NCBI GenBank assembly: GCA_937952135.1
Contig: CALFYL010000256.1
Location: 1 to 6,420, forward strand
DNA: 6,420 bases
Direction of reading: 5' to 3'
DNA from: an uncultured Planctomycetia bacterium
Lineage (GTDB): Bacteria > Planctomycetota > UBA1135 > GCA-002686595
The notes beneath the pieces are model-generated. The model saw only the letters and a program-made list of their open reading frames with translations, was not told the origin of the DNA and ran no database searches. A program made the position numbers and the translations under genes. How positions within the stretch are numbered: position 1 is the stretch's first letter; each line of letters begins with the position of its first letter. Below are positions 1-4,904 of the stretch, piece after piece.

Positions 1-115
1 AGCTCTCGCGTGTCTCGCCACGCCGCTCCCCCAAGCGCGTCCTCGCGCTCCGCGCTGCGGGCGCGCGGGGGAGACCCGTACCCGGCCCTAGCGCCGGCCC
101 TGAATCATGGGGTGA
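1..115 (+). repeat. Hairpin repeat element, copy 1 (identical to copy at 2899-3013)
   Basis: This 115-bp stretch is base-for-base identical to 2899-3013, and the left end may continue beyond the window. Its core can fold: CTCCCCC (26-32) pairs with GGGGGAG (67-73), and inside it GCGCG (35-39) pairs with CGCGC (62-66), with an unpaired AA on one side. The distal part holds the octamer CCGGCCCT twice (82-89 and 94-101) and ends in CCCTGAATCATGGGGTGA. It lies downstream of the minus-strand operon ending at 195. From 116 to 194 I see no gene, only a short GCGCG-GAAA-CGCGC hairpin (120-133). Non-coding; a REP-like or non-autonomous mobile repeat is the best guess. Confidence 0.8.
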
Positions 116-194
116 AGACGCGCGGAAACGCGCCGCGCTGCTGACTCGAAGGTGCCCTGCGTCCCAGAGCAGTCAAAGCACCTCGAACGCGGCC

Positions 195-587
195 TCAGCC
201 AACGATCCAACCGCTGCCCCAGCAAACGGCACAATCGACGTGTCCCAGCACGACTCCCTCGCCGCCGCACTGCGTGCAGACCTCAGCGCTCGCCGGTCGA
301 CGCGGACGGAGCGGCTCCAACTCAGGAAATTTCCGAGCGGCTTTGACAAGCGCGAGGATCCGCCAGCGTTCTTCGGTAGCCGTGCTGACATCCCCGCTGT
401 CCGGGTGGTAATGAAGAACCGATCCATTCGGTGCGACGAGGAGGATTCCTCCCATATCTGAATGCACCGGGACCGCGCCCGTTCGTCTGGCCGCTTCGCG
501 GGTTCGCGACGGCGACGCCTCCGCAGCTACCTCCTGGCTCAACCGCCGGATGATCGCGGCCAGCTTCGAGGGGACTTGAGTGCTCAT
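195..587 (-). CDS. Immunity-like protein with a four-cysteine (zinc-ribbon-like) C-terminus
   Basis: A 130-residue protein. Residues 1-35 are probably helical. The middle (about 38-70) has the pattern DMGGILLVAPNGSVL. Residues 72-95 are a conserved-looking segment (RWRILALVKAARKFPEL). The C-terminus has two CxxCxGxG-type knuckles, C104/C107 and C119/C122, resembling a DnaJ-type zinc-binding site. I recall similar small proteins beside polymorphic toxins in myxobacteria, but cannot name the family. The ATG at 587 overlaps the TGA of the preceding gene as ATGA. There is no visible Shine-Dalgarno, so translation is probably coupled. It is last in the operon 1369-195. A role in toxin neutralisation is inferred from context only; a small zinc-binding regulator is the alternative. 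Confidence 0.75.
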   Translation of the reverse strand: MSTQVPSKLAAIIRRLSQEVAAEASPSRTREAARRTGAVPVHSDMGGILLVAPNGSVLHYHPDSGDVSTATEERWRILALVKAARKFPELEPLRPRRPASAEVCTQCGGEGVVLGHVDCAVCWGSGWIVG

Positions 588-799
588 GGCAACAGGTGCA
601 GCAAGTCCGATCCCCGCTCCACCAGGATGGATCCGTCGGGGCCGAGCGTTGTCGTAATGCCGCCAACGTTCTGGAGCATGATATCCCCGCCTTCTCCAGG
701 TGTGGCAACGCCCGGCTTCAGGTCGAGCTCAGCGGTGGCACGCTCCACCACGCCCAGCGCATACGCTCTACGAGGAGCTTGAGTCTCCGAGCGACACAA
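584..799 (-). CDS. Small unknown protein in the toxin-immunity operon
   Basis: Up to 71 residues if started at TTG 799. That start overlaps the end of the preceding immunity gene by 32 bp and has no well-placed Shine-Dalgarno. In-frame GTG codons at 751 and 748, about 17-20 bases after the preceding stop, are alternative starts. The C-terminal half (GGDIMLQNVGGITTTLGPDGSIL) looks like a genuine folded strand pattern and resembles the DMGGILLVAPNGSVL segment of the next gene, sharing GGI and P-D/N-GS-I/V-L. The stop overlaps the next start as ATGA, which supports translation through this frame. It could be a truncated immunity paralogue or the remnant of a toxin tip. I do not recognise a family. 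Confidence 0.5.
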   Translation of the reverse strand: MCRSETQAPRRAYALGVVERATAELDLKPGVATPGEGGDIMLQNVGGITTTLGPDGSILVERGSDLLHLLP

Positions 800-1094
800 T
801 CTCCGAACAGAAAAAGGAGATGAACTCCTCCTCGAGGTCCTTCACTTGGAAGTGCACACCTTCCCATCCGCGTCGCGAGACGTCTTCCACACCGAGACGG
901 ACGAGCTCCAGGAGCTCCGTAGTTTCACCACGAAACCGGAGCTCCCGCACGCCAAGAAAGCGCACACACAGGCAAGGTGAGCCGTCTGCCGGCACGAGCC
1001 TTACCGTAAGACTCAGAGCTGAAGCACTTCGCTCGAGAGTCAACAGCGAAACGTGACCGGGCGTGCCTAGAGCAGAGGGACTAGCATGCATCAT
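768..1094 (-). CDS. Immunity-like protein paired with the displaced toxin tip
   Basis: A 108-residue protein started at ATG 1094, whose ATGA overlaps the toxin stop at 1093-1091. A second ATG follows immediately. The frame stays open upstream to 1265, but that part is arginine-rich shadow of the toxin gene, so the overlap decides the start. Residues 18-55 suggest beta strands (SLTVRLVPADG, LCVRFLGVRELRFRG). Residues 60-92 contain DVSRRGWEGVHFQVKDLEEEF, followed by a serine-rich tail. The style matches small beta-rich immunity proteins seen beside Rhs tips; no named family is claimed. An AGGAG lies 13 bases upstream, too far for an ideal ribosome site, so coupling to the toxin is likely. Confidence 0.72.
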   Translation of the reverse strand: MMHASPSALGTPGHVSLLTLERSASALSLTVRLVPADGSPCLCVRFLGVRELRFRGETTELLELVRLGVEDVSRRGWEGVHFQVKDLEEEFISFFCSEIVSLGDSSSS

Positions 1095-1369
1095 CGCGGT
1101 AGGAATTCTCCTGGTACGTGACTCTCGATCTCCATTCCGGCGGTGCCGGCCGATGACCAATCGTAGACGTGGTGGTGGACGGCAGGAATCCCCTGGGCAG
1201 CGTTTCCTGCGTTGAAATCCGTTCGGCCGATGAGGCGACCATACTGGTCGTAGTGAGCGCGCCATGGCTCGACGCGTCCGAAGTCGTTCACGTGCTGGCC
1301 CTCAAGCACTCTCGTCCCAGGGGTGACTTGCTTTGGTGCCTTGCTCGCGAGGTATTCGCCCGCGCCCAC
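1091..1369 (-). CDS. Displaced Rhs toxin tip lacking the Rhs core
   Basis: Ninety-two residues from GTG 1369, the only in-frame start upstream. The open frame actually runs back to a stop at 1538-1540. Its stretch from about 1450 to 1369 reads as a Gly/Ala/Ser-rich linker like the one before the GIY-YIG tip, so the natural protein was probably longer and fused to an Rhs core. That core is missing; beyond about 1452 the sequence becomes hairpin repeat copy 3. Residues 20-90 form a compact C-terminal toxin-like domain with RVEPWRAHYDQYGRLIGRTD, then a triple histidine (65-67) and a terminal ESHVPGEF (82-89). Histidines and acidic residues would suit a nuclease, but I do not name a family. It is probably silent unless recombined under a core. 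Confidence 0.65.
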   Translation of the reverse strand: MGAGEYLASKAPKQVTPGTRVLEGQHVNDFGRVEPWRAHYDQYGRLIGRTDFNAGNAAQGIPAVHHHVYDWSSAGTAGMEIESHVPGEFLPR

Positions 1370-1452
1370 CCCTTCGCCAGCGCTTCCCGCGCTTGCTCCG
1401 TCGGCGCCGCCTCCTCTGCAACTCCCACCCTCGCCGGCCGCTGCTGCATGCC

Positions 1453-1537
1453 GCTCCCCAAGTCCGGCTTCGCGCTTCGCGCTGGAGGCGGACGGGGGAG
1501 GCCCGTCCGCGGCTCTCTCACCCCATGAATCAGGGCG
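1453..1537 (+). repeat. Hairpin repeat element, copy 3 (diverged)
   Basis: Aligned with copy 1 it keeps the unpaired AA and the 41-bp distance from AA (1460) to the CCCG motif (1501). The inner stem is GTCCG (1462-1466) with CGGAC (1489-1493), replacing GCGCG/CGCGC of copy 1 while staying fully paired. The outer stem is CTCCCC (1454-1459) with GGGGAG (1495-1500). The tail reads CTCTCACCCCATGAATCAGGG, almost the reverse complement of the tail of copies 1 and 2. It sits between the immunity gene ending at 1624 and the orphan tip, where an Rhs core would be expected. Confidence 0.7.
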
Positions 1538-1591
1538 TCACTGCGTGTATGTACATCCGCAGCACGTGCTGGCGATGAGCGCGTCCAACGG

Positions 1592-1615
1592 TGCCGCGGG
1601 CTTCCGCCCGCGGCA
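1592..1615 (-). terminator. Perfect 10-bp hairpin after the immunity gene
   Basis: TGCCGCGGGC (1592-1601) and GCCCGCGGCA (1606-1615) form a perfect 10-bp stem. On the minus-strand transcript the loop is GGAA, a GNRA-type tetraloop. It begins 9 bases after the stop of the 2244-1624 gene. No T-run follows, so it is either a weak intrinsic terminator or a 3'-end stabiliser of the toxin-immunity transcript. Confidence 0.6.
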
Positions 1616-1623
1616 TCGGCTGG

Positions 1624-2244
1624 CTAGATGTCCACCTCGACCGCATACTCCTCGATCGGGCGACGCAGCTTGTGCGTCGACCGCTCGAGGCACACCGTCT
1701 CCTGCGACAGGAGGCTCCGCCAGTCGGGGGGGAACGGCACGCCCATCACCTGCTGCAGGTACTCGAGCACGACCGCAGGTGGCATCCGATCCTTCTTTCG
1801 TCGCTTCTCGTATAGCTCCGGATGCTCGAACGGGTAGCGAGCCCCCTCCTCGTAGAACTCCCACCGATCCGAATCCAAGAAGCAGTGCACTGCGCGCCGC
1901 AGCTCCCCGTTCTCCACCACGCGCCACATGCAGCCGTTCGTCGCCCACGATCCGTACATGCCGCGACACGCCAGCTCTTTGGACAACGAGATGAGGACAT
2001 CGTTGGCCGCGATAACACGCTCATTCCTGAGGACAAGTGTCCACCCTGCCCATGGCACGTGCAGGTAGCGACTCGCAAACGACGCCAGCGGAAGCAGGCG
2101 CGCGAGCGCCTCGTCGACTCCGCGATTCCGCCAACGCTGGACGGGTCCGTAACGTCTCATCGACGCTTCGTTTGTGTCCGCCGCTCGCGTGAGGTCTGCC
2201 TCAAAGGCGCAGATTTCATGAAGATGCGCAGACAGCCGCGTCAT
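1624..2244 (-). CDS. Immunity-like protein paired with the frameshifted Rhs tip
   Basis: A 206-residue cytosolic-looking protein with no signal peptide or membrane segment. The frame is open further upstream to 2490, but that part is arginine-rich shadow. The start at ATG 2244 is fixed by its ATGA overlap with the toxin stop (2243-2241) and by a GAGGAG (2248-2253) three bases upstream. Notable segments are WAGWTLVLRNERVIAAND (65-82), CRGMYGSW (93-100), CMWRVVENGELRRAVHCFLD (105-124) and DRWEFYEEG followed by a PFE (126-140). The acidic, tryptophan-rich centre is typical of immunity proteins that block a basic nuclease surface. That is inference from position directly after a toxin. No family name is assigned. 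Confidence 0.78.
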   Translation of the reverse strand: MTRLSAHLHEICAFEADLTRAADTNEASMRRYGPVQRWRNRGVDEALARLLPLASFASRYLHVPWAGWTLVLRNERVIAANDVLISLSKELACRGMYGSWATNGCMWRVVENGELRRAVHCFLDSDRWEFYEEGARYPFEHPELYEKRRKKDRMPPAVVLEYLQQVMGVPFPPDWRSLLSQETVCLERSTHKLRRPIEEYAVEVDI

Positions 2245-2525
2245 GGTCTCCTCGTTGTAGCCGAGGTCGGTCGACCTTCGCCATCGATGCCGATGAAGGT
2301 GTTCACTGCGTCGGGATCGTTCGCTGGCACCACCCGCTGGTGCCTCAGCGAGCCTGATTCGCTCGTGTCGATCTCGATGTTTACGCGTTGACCTGTCTCG
2401 GGGTGGGTCCCCTGCACGTCTGGCCGATTCCGGCCGACGACGTTGCCCTTCGCGTCGACCTGTTGCTGGTTCACTCGAACATCCCTCCACTTGTTCTTCT
2501 CCATCGACCTCGCGATCTTCCGCAC
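2241..2525 (-). CDS. Toxin domain of the displaced Rhs tip (nuclease-like)
   Basis: Ninety-four residues from GTG 2525. The same frame stays open further upstream, and sensible sequence (PANNGVSPPHGSPAHDARV) begins near 2579, so 2525 is probably not a true start but part of an interrupted fusion. The domain contains KNKWRDVRVNQQQVDAKG, then NRPDVQGTH-PETGQRVNIEIDT. The RPD...IEID arrangement resembles the acidic core of PD-(D/E)xK-type nucleases. This is suggestive only, since a clear following lysine is missing. Its TGA overlaps the ATG of the downstream immunity gene. It is out of frame with the Rhs terminus encoded just upstream (2878 to about 2579). Confidence 0.6.
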   Translation of the reverse strand: MRKIARSMEKNKWRDVRVNQQQVDAKGNVVGRNRPDVQGTHPETGQRVNIEIDTSESGSLRHQRVVPANDPDAVNTFIGIDGEGRPTSATTRRP

Positions 2526-2746
2526 GCGCGCGTCGTGCGCCGGGCTACCGTGCGGCGGCGAGACCCCGTTGTTCGCGGGTCGAGCCCCAGTACCCCCCCG
2601 TGGAAGTACGCGCTCGTGTAGTTACCCGCGTTGTAGTCTGCGACCGCGAAGTCCCGCAGGTCCGCTGCGTTCTGGAAAGCGGCGTCTCCGAGCAGCCCGA
2701 GAAAGTCGGGGCCCCTCGGCGTGACACCTCGCCCGTACGGATCACT

Positions 2747-2811
2747 CCACCGCACCGGGCTCTGCCCCGGCCAACCCCACAGCGTGCTCCGCGCGTCGTG
2801 GTACGCGAGCT
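2747..2811 (-). repeat. Rhs-terminus repeat, displaced-tip copy
   Basis: These 65 bp match 6356-6420 with a single difference (g at 2801, a at 6410). Both encode the end of the Rhs core before the DPxGR motif. The match breaks immediately 3' of the motif, where the tips diverge. It is a direct repeat 3,609 bp apart and is a natural substrate for homologous tip exchange. Confidence 0.9.
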
Positions 2812-2898
2812 CGTCGATCGCGCTGAACACCCCCACCTCGGGCAGCCACACGCGGGCCCGCATTGGAGTTGCCCCCACGGGCGTGGGTCAGCGGCGCG

Positions 2899-3013
2899 AG
2901 CTCTCGCGTGTCTCGCCACGCCGCTCCCCCAAGCGCGTCCTCGCGCTCCGCGCTGCGGGCGCGCGGGGGAGACCCGTACCCGGCCCTAGCGCCGGCCCTG
3001 AATCATGGGGTGA
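2899..3013 (+). repeat. Hairpin repeat element, copy 2 (identical to copy 1)
   Basis: Identical over 115 bp to 1-115; similarity continues with mismatches for about 15 bases more. It carries the same nested stems and the same CCCTGAATCATGGGGTGA end. It occupies the divergent intergenic region between the displaced Rhs tip (minus, from 2878) and the DUF559 gene (plus, from 3145). The perfect identity suggests recent duplication or gene conversion. Confidence 0.85.
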
Positions 3014-3117
3014 GCACGCGCGGAGGCGGGCGTGTGCCGAGGGCGGGAGCATCGCGAACAGGCCCCCGAGCGCGGCTTCGTGCGTATACATGCGTTTCGC
3101 GCTCGCTCCGGCGTGCC

Positions 3118-3136
3118 CCCGTCCCGGCGGGACGGG
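3118..3136 (+). promoter_or_regulatory. Perfect 9-bp hairpin covering the DUF559 ribosome binding site
   Basis: CCCGTCCCG (3118-3126) pairs perfectly with CGGGACGGG (3128-3136), with one central base; in RNA about 8 bp with a 3-base loop would form. The downstream arm ends in the first three bases of the Shine-Dalgarno GGGAGG (3134-3139), which is 5 bases before ATG 3145. Folding would hide the ribosome site. No ligand pocket or terminator is apparent. Confidence 0.5.
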
Positions 3137-3144
3137 AGGTGCTC

Positions 3145-3482
3145 ATGGTCGATCTCGCTGAACGACTTCGTGCGCACGCGGGTCGGATGCGTCACGCGCG
3201 CCGACGCCCAGCGAGGAGCGTGTGTGGCGCGCGCTGCGCGGCCGGCAGCTCGGCGTCGTGTTTCGGCGGCGGGTCGTCGTCGGTGGCTGCATCGTCGACT
3301 TCGCGGCGTCGTCGGTGCGGGTCGTCGTCGAGGTCGATGGCGGGTATCACGCGGAGCGCGTCGCGGCCGACGCGACGCGGGATGGACGGCTCGCGCGCGC
3401 GGGGTGGCGCGTCGTCAGGGTTGGCAGTGAGGAGCGGATCAAGGTGGCGGTCGAGCGGGTCGCGGCGGCGGTCGGCGGGTAG
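3145..3482 (+). pseudogene. DUF559 (Vsr-like) endonuclease-domain protein, frameshifted
   Basis: ATG 3145 with GGGAGG five bases upstream opens MVDLAERLRAHAGRMRHAR. The sequence then needs one extra base within the CG run 3193-3203 to continue as APTPSEERVWRALRGRQLG in the frame ending at 3482. The joined product has the DUF559 layout: PTPSE-R-W-LR-R at the N-terminus, FRRRVVVGGCIVDFAA, then VRVVVEVDGGYH with the acidic and histidine residues of the Vsr/REase-like core, then a C-terminal RAGWRVVRV. The second part alone (GTG 3222) lacks the N-terminal helices. It is the only credible plus-strand gene here, placed between two hairpin repeats. The family is thought to be nuclease-like; its role is unknown. 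Decay or a sequencing error are equally possible. Confidence 0.75.
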
Positions 3483-3512
3483 CGATGGGGCACGATAGGC
3501 GCTCTTACGCCG

Positions 3513-3595
3513 CCTGCCCAAGCGCGAGCTCGCTCCTCGCGCTGCGTGCACGCAAGCGAGACCCGCATACAGCTCTCCCGCTCACGCATCGGGCG
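3513..3595 (+). repeat. Hairpin repeat element, copy 4 (degenerate)
   Basis: It keeps CCAAGCGCG (3518-3526), the GCGCTGCG stretch and GAGACCCG (3558-3565), with the same 41-bp distance from AA (3520) to ACCCG (3561) as the other copies. The stems are partly decayed: the inner GCGCG/CACGC keeps four of five pairs and the outer stem about half. The tail AGCTCTC...CTCACGCATC...GGGCG matches copy 3 more than copies 1 and 2. It lies between the convergent ends of the DUF559 gene (3482) and the minus-strand gene ending at 3699. The rest of 3483-3698 holds no gene I can support. Confidence 0.6.
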
Positions 3596-3698
3596 ACGCG
3601 GGATCGACGCGGTTGGCGCGCAGGCGGGCCTCCCAAGCATCGTCACCCGCATCGCAGCACGCAGGGTCTCGAGCGACACGTTGGCCAACTAGGGCGCG

Positions 3699-3950
3699 TC
3701 AGTATGGGAGCGGAAGGCCTCTCGCCCGGAGCGTGCTCTCGTACACGCGAAGCATATCGGAGAGCCGTTCGCGGAGCTCCTCGGCATCGTCGATGAGGTC
3801 GGCATCGCCCGTTCGAGCCGCCTGCGCCGCCACCGAGCCTGCCAACTTCACTAGCATCGACAGGGAGTCGCCCTGCACAGATAGCGCCGGCGAGCGGCGC
3901 TGTGGCAGTTGTACGACCGCCACGTTCCCGTCCTGTGCCAAGACTCGCAT
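3699..3950 (-). CDS. Small stand-alone immunity-like protein (possibly DUF6959-like)
   Basis: An 83-residue protein. The start at ATG 3950 is supported by an AGGAGG (3955-3960) four bases upstream. Residues 1-30 read VLAQDGNVAVVQLPQRRSPALSVQGDSL, two predicted strands followed by the QGDSL motif. The rest is helical (LVKLAGSVAAQAA, then DDAEELRERLSDMLRVYEST). The pattern N-AVV-LP-R-P--VQGDSL recalls the DUF6959 family of small proteins found near polymorphic toxins; the name is from memory and tentative. No toxin tip precedes it, so it is an orphan immunity candidate. A 141-bp gap separates it from the upstream gene on the same strand. Confidence 0.75.
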   Translation of the reverse strand: MRVLAQDGNVAVVQLPQRRSPALSVQGDSLSMLVKLAGSVAAQAARTGDADLIDDAEELRERLSDMLRVYESTLRARGLPLPY

Positions 3951-4091
3951 CTGTCCTCCTCGCCGTGTCGTTCAGGGGCTTGGCGCGCTCGATGCGGGCT
4001 GGCGCGGAGGCGAGCGCCCCACCGAGCATCCTCACGGCGGTCGCGGCGCCCGGTTCCCGAGCTCGCGCGCCACGTGGGCACTCGAGCAACG

Positions 4092-4520
4092 CTAGCGATA
4101 CCCAGCTCGATACACACTCGCCGCTTCAGCAGTCCGGCCGGGCCGCTCCTCCGCGTCTGGACAATATAGTGACAATCCAATATTTGGACATTCAATGCCG
4201 CTTTCATCCTCTACGGTCCCCGAATCGACCGTTCGCAGCCAGCCTCGTAACGCGACAAAAGGCTCCTCGAGCAAACGCCTTCCTCGAAAAATTGGCATCA
4301 CATGTCCTCCGGCAAACTCCACAAACTCACATGCGTCGTCTTCAACACCGTAGTACACATGCACAAGCAACTCCTCGAAAGCATCGACTTTCTTGAGTGG
4401 CTGAAGCGCAGACTTCGTAAATTCGCGAAAGCGAGAGCCGACAGAACGCCGGACTTCATCCCGACGCATTCCGAAGACTATCGGTCCCACTCCGTAGAAC
4501 GGTTTGATCTCCCAGTCCAT
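4092..4520 (-). CDS. Stand-alone immunity-like protein with GPIxFGMxRDEVR motif
   Basis: A 142-residue protein from ATG 4520, with a strong AAGGAG (4526-4531) five bases upstream. The N-terminus VGPIVFGMRRDEVRRSVG (11-28) is a hallmark of small immunity-like proteins near polymorphic toxins. It is followed by strands LLVHVYYGVEDDACEFVEFAGG (51-72), a helix (about 85-96), and the C-terminal pattern NIGLSLYCPD...ASVYRAGYR (113-142). The reading frame looks complete. Base composition is visibly more AT-rich than the neighbours, especially 4165-4400, which suggests separate acquisition. No toxin gene is adjacent upstream, so the partner is unknown. Confidence 0.78.
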   Translation of the reverse strand: MDWEIKPFYGVGPIVFGMRRDEVRRSVGSRFREFTKSALQPLKKVDAFEELLVHVYYGVEDDACEFVEFAGGHVMPIFRGRRLLEEPFVALRGWLRTVDSGTVEDESGIECPNIGLSLYCPDAEERPGRTAEAASVYRAGYR

Positions 4521-4541
4521 CGCCTCTCCTTATCTGTCGAC

Positions 4542-4904
4542 TACGGCCGCCACAAGTGCGCGCGGTCCGGAAGCGCGAGCAAGCTGAGACGAGACGGAGG
4601 ACCGCGAAGACGATGCATGCGCCTACACGCGTGTGGCGCGTGCTTCCGCGTGCTCCGCGTCCCGGCGGGGCGCCGGGCTCGCTCGGGCCTGCACCGGTCG
4701 CGCCAAGCACGGGGGAAGGTCGATGAACCAGGACACCAAAGTCCGCTCACGCAGCGCGTGGTCCTACCGCTTGCCGGCTTGCCGCGCCCGCGCTCCTGCG
4801 CCGCGAGCTCCTGCCTCAAGCGTCGCGCCTCGTGCGTCACATGCGACGACTCCTTGCACCGTCCCCCACGGCGCGGCACGACGGGGCACCGCGAGACGTT
4901 ACGT
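4542..4904. other. Gene-poor interval between LRR gene and orphan immunity gene
   Basis: Open frames exist on both strands but all are arginine/proline/serine-rich, have no recognisable motif and no ribosome site, so I call no gene. The only structured feature is a GC hairpin, CCCGGCG (4661-4667) with CGCCGGG (4671-4677) and a GGG loop, without a T-run. Near 4726 an ATGAACCAGGA recalls the tail of hairpin repeat copy 3, but the remainder does not align. The interval presumably contains the promoter of the 4520 gene; I could not place one confidently. Confidence 0.5.

Larger units (their letters stand above)
2241..2878 (-). pseudogene. Displaced Rhs tip, Rhs terminus plus toxin domain, frameshifted
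   Basis: The upstream frame (2878 to about 2579) encodes the end of an Rhs core, RVWLPEVGVFSAIDELAYHD, then WGWPGQSPVRWSDPYGRG, then a connector with DYNAGNYTSAYFHGGVLGLD. The toxin domain continues in the frame one base back. The crossover falls between 2602 and 2576, where the minus strand has a run of seven G (2599-2593). One extra G, two fewer, or a -1 slip would restore a single reading frame. The 5' part of the Rhs gene is absent: an in-frame stop lies at 2888-2890 and hairpin repeat copy 2 starts at 2899. So it is a stored tip, not a complete Rhs gene. The frameshift may be real decay, a phase-variable switch or a sequencing error. Confidence 0.75.

Noticed and set aside
173..427. Minus-strand frame ending in a hydrophobic Ala/Val-rich tail
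   Set aside because: Out of frame with the four-cysteine protein, whose motifs and ATGA-linked start are far more convincing.
1323..1994. Long plus-strand open frame of 223 codons
   Set aside because: Composition is Pro/Ala/Arg/Ser-rich without motifs, and it is antisense to the orphan tip linker, the repeat and a convincing immunity gene.
2863..3498. Plus-strand open frame of 211 codons across the repeat
   Set aside because: Only the short stretch 3145-3201 is plausible coding, and that belongs to the DUF559 gene before its frameshift; the remainder is repeat DNA and out-of-frame sequence.
4640..4745. Possible fifth copy of the hairpin repeat (ATGAACCAGGA near 4726 and a GC hairpin at 4661-4677)
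   Set aside because: The order and the 41-bp spacing of the family are not present, so the resemblance is limited to about ten bases.
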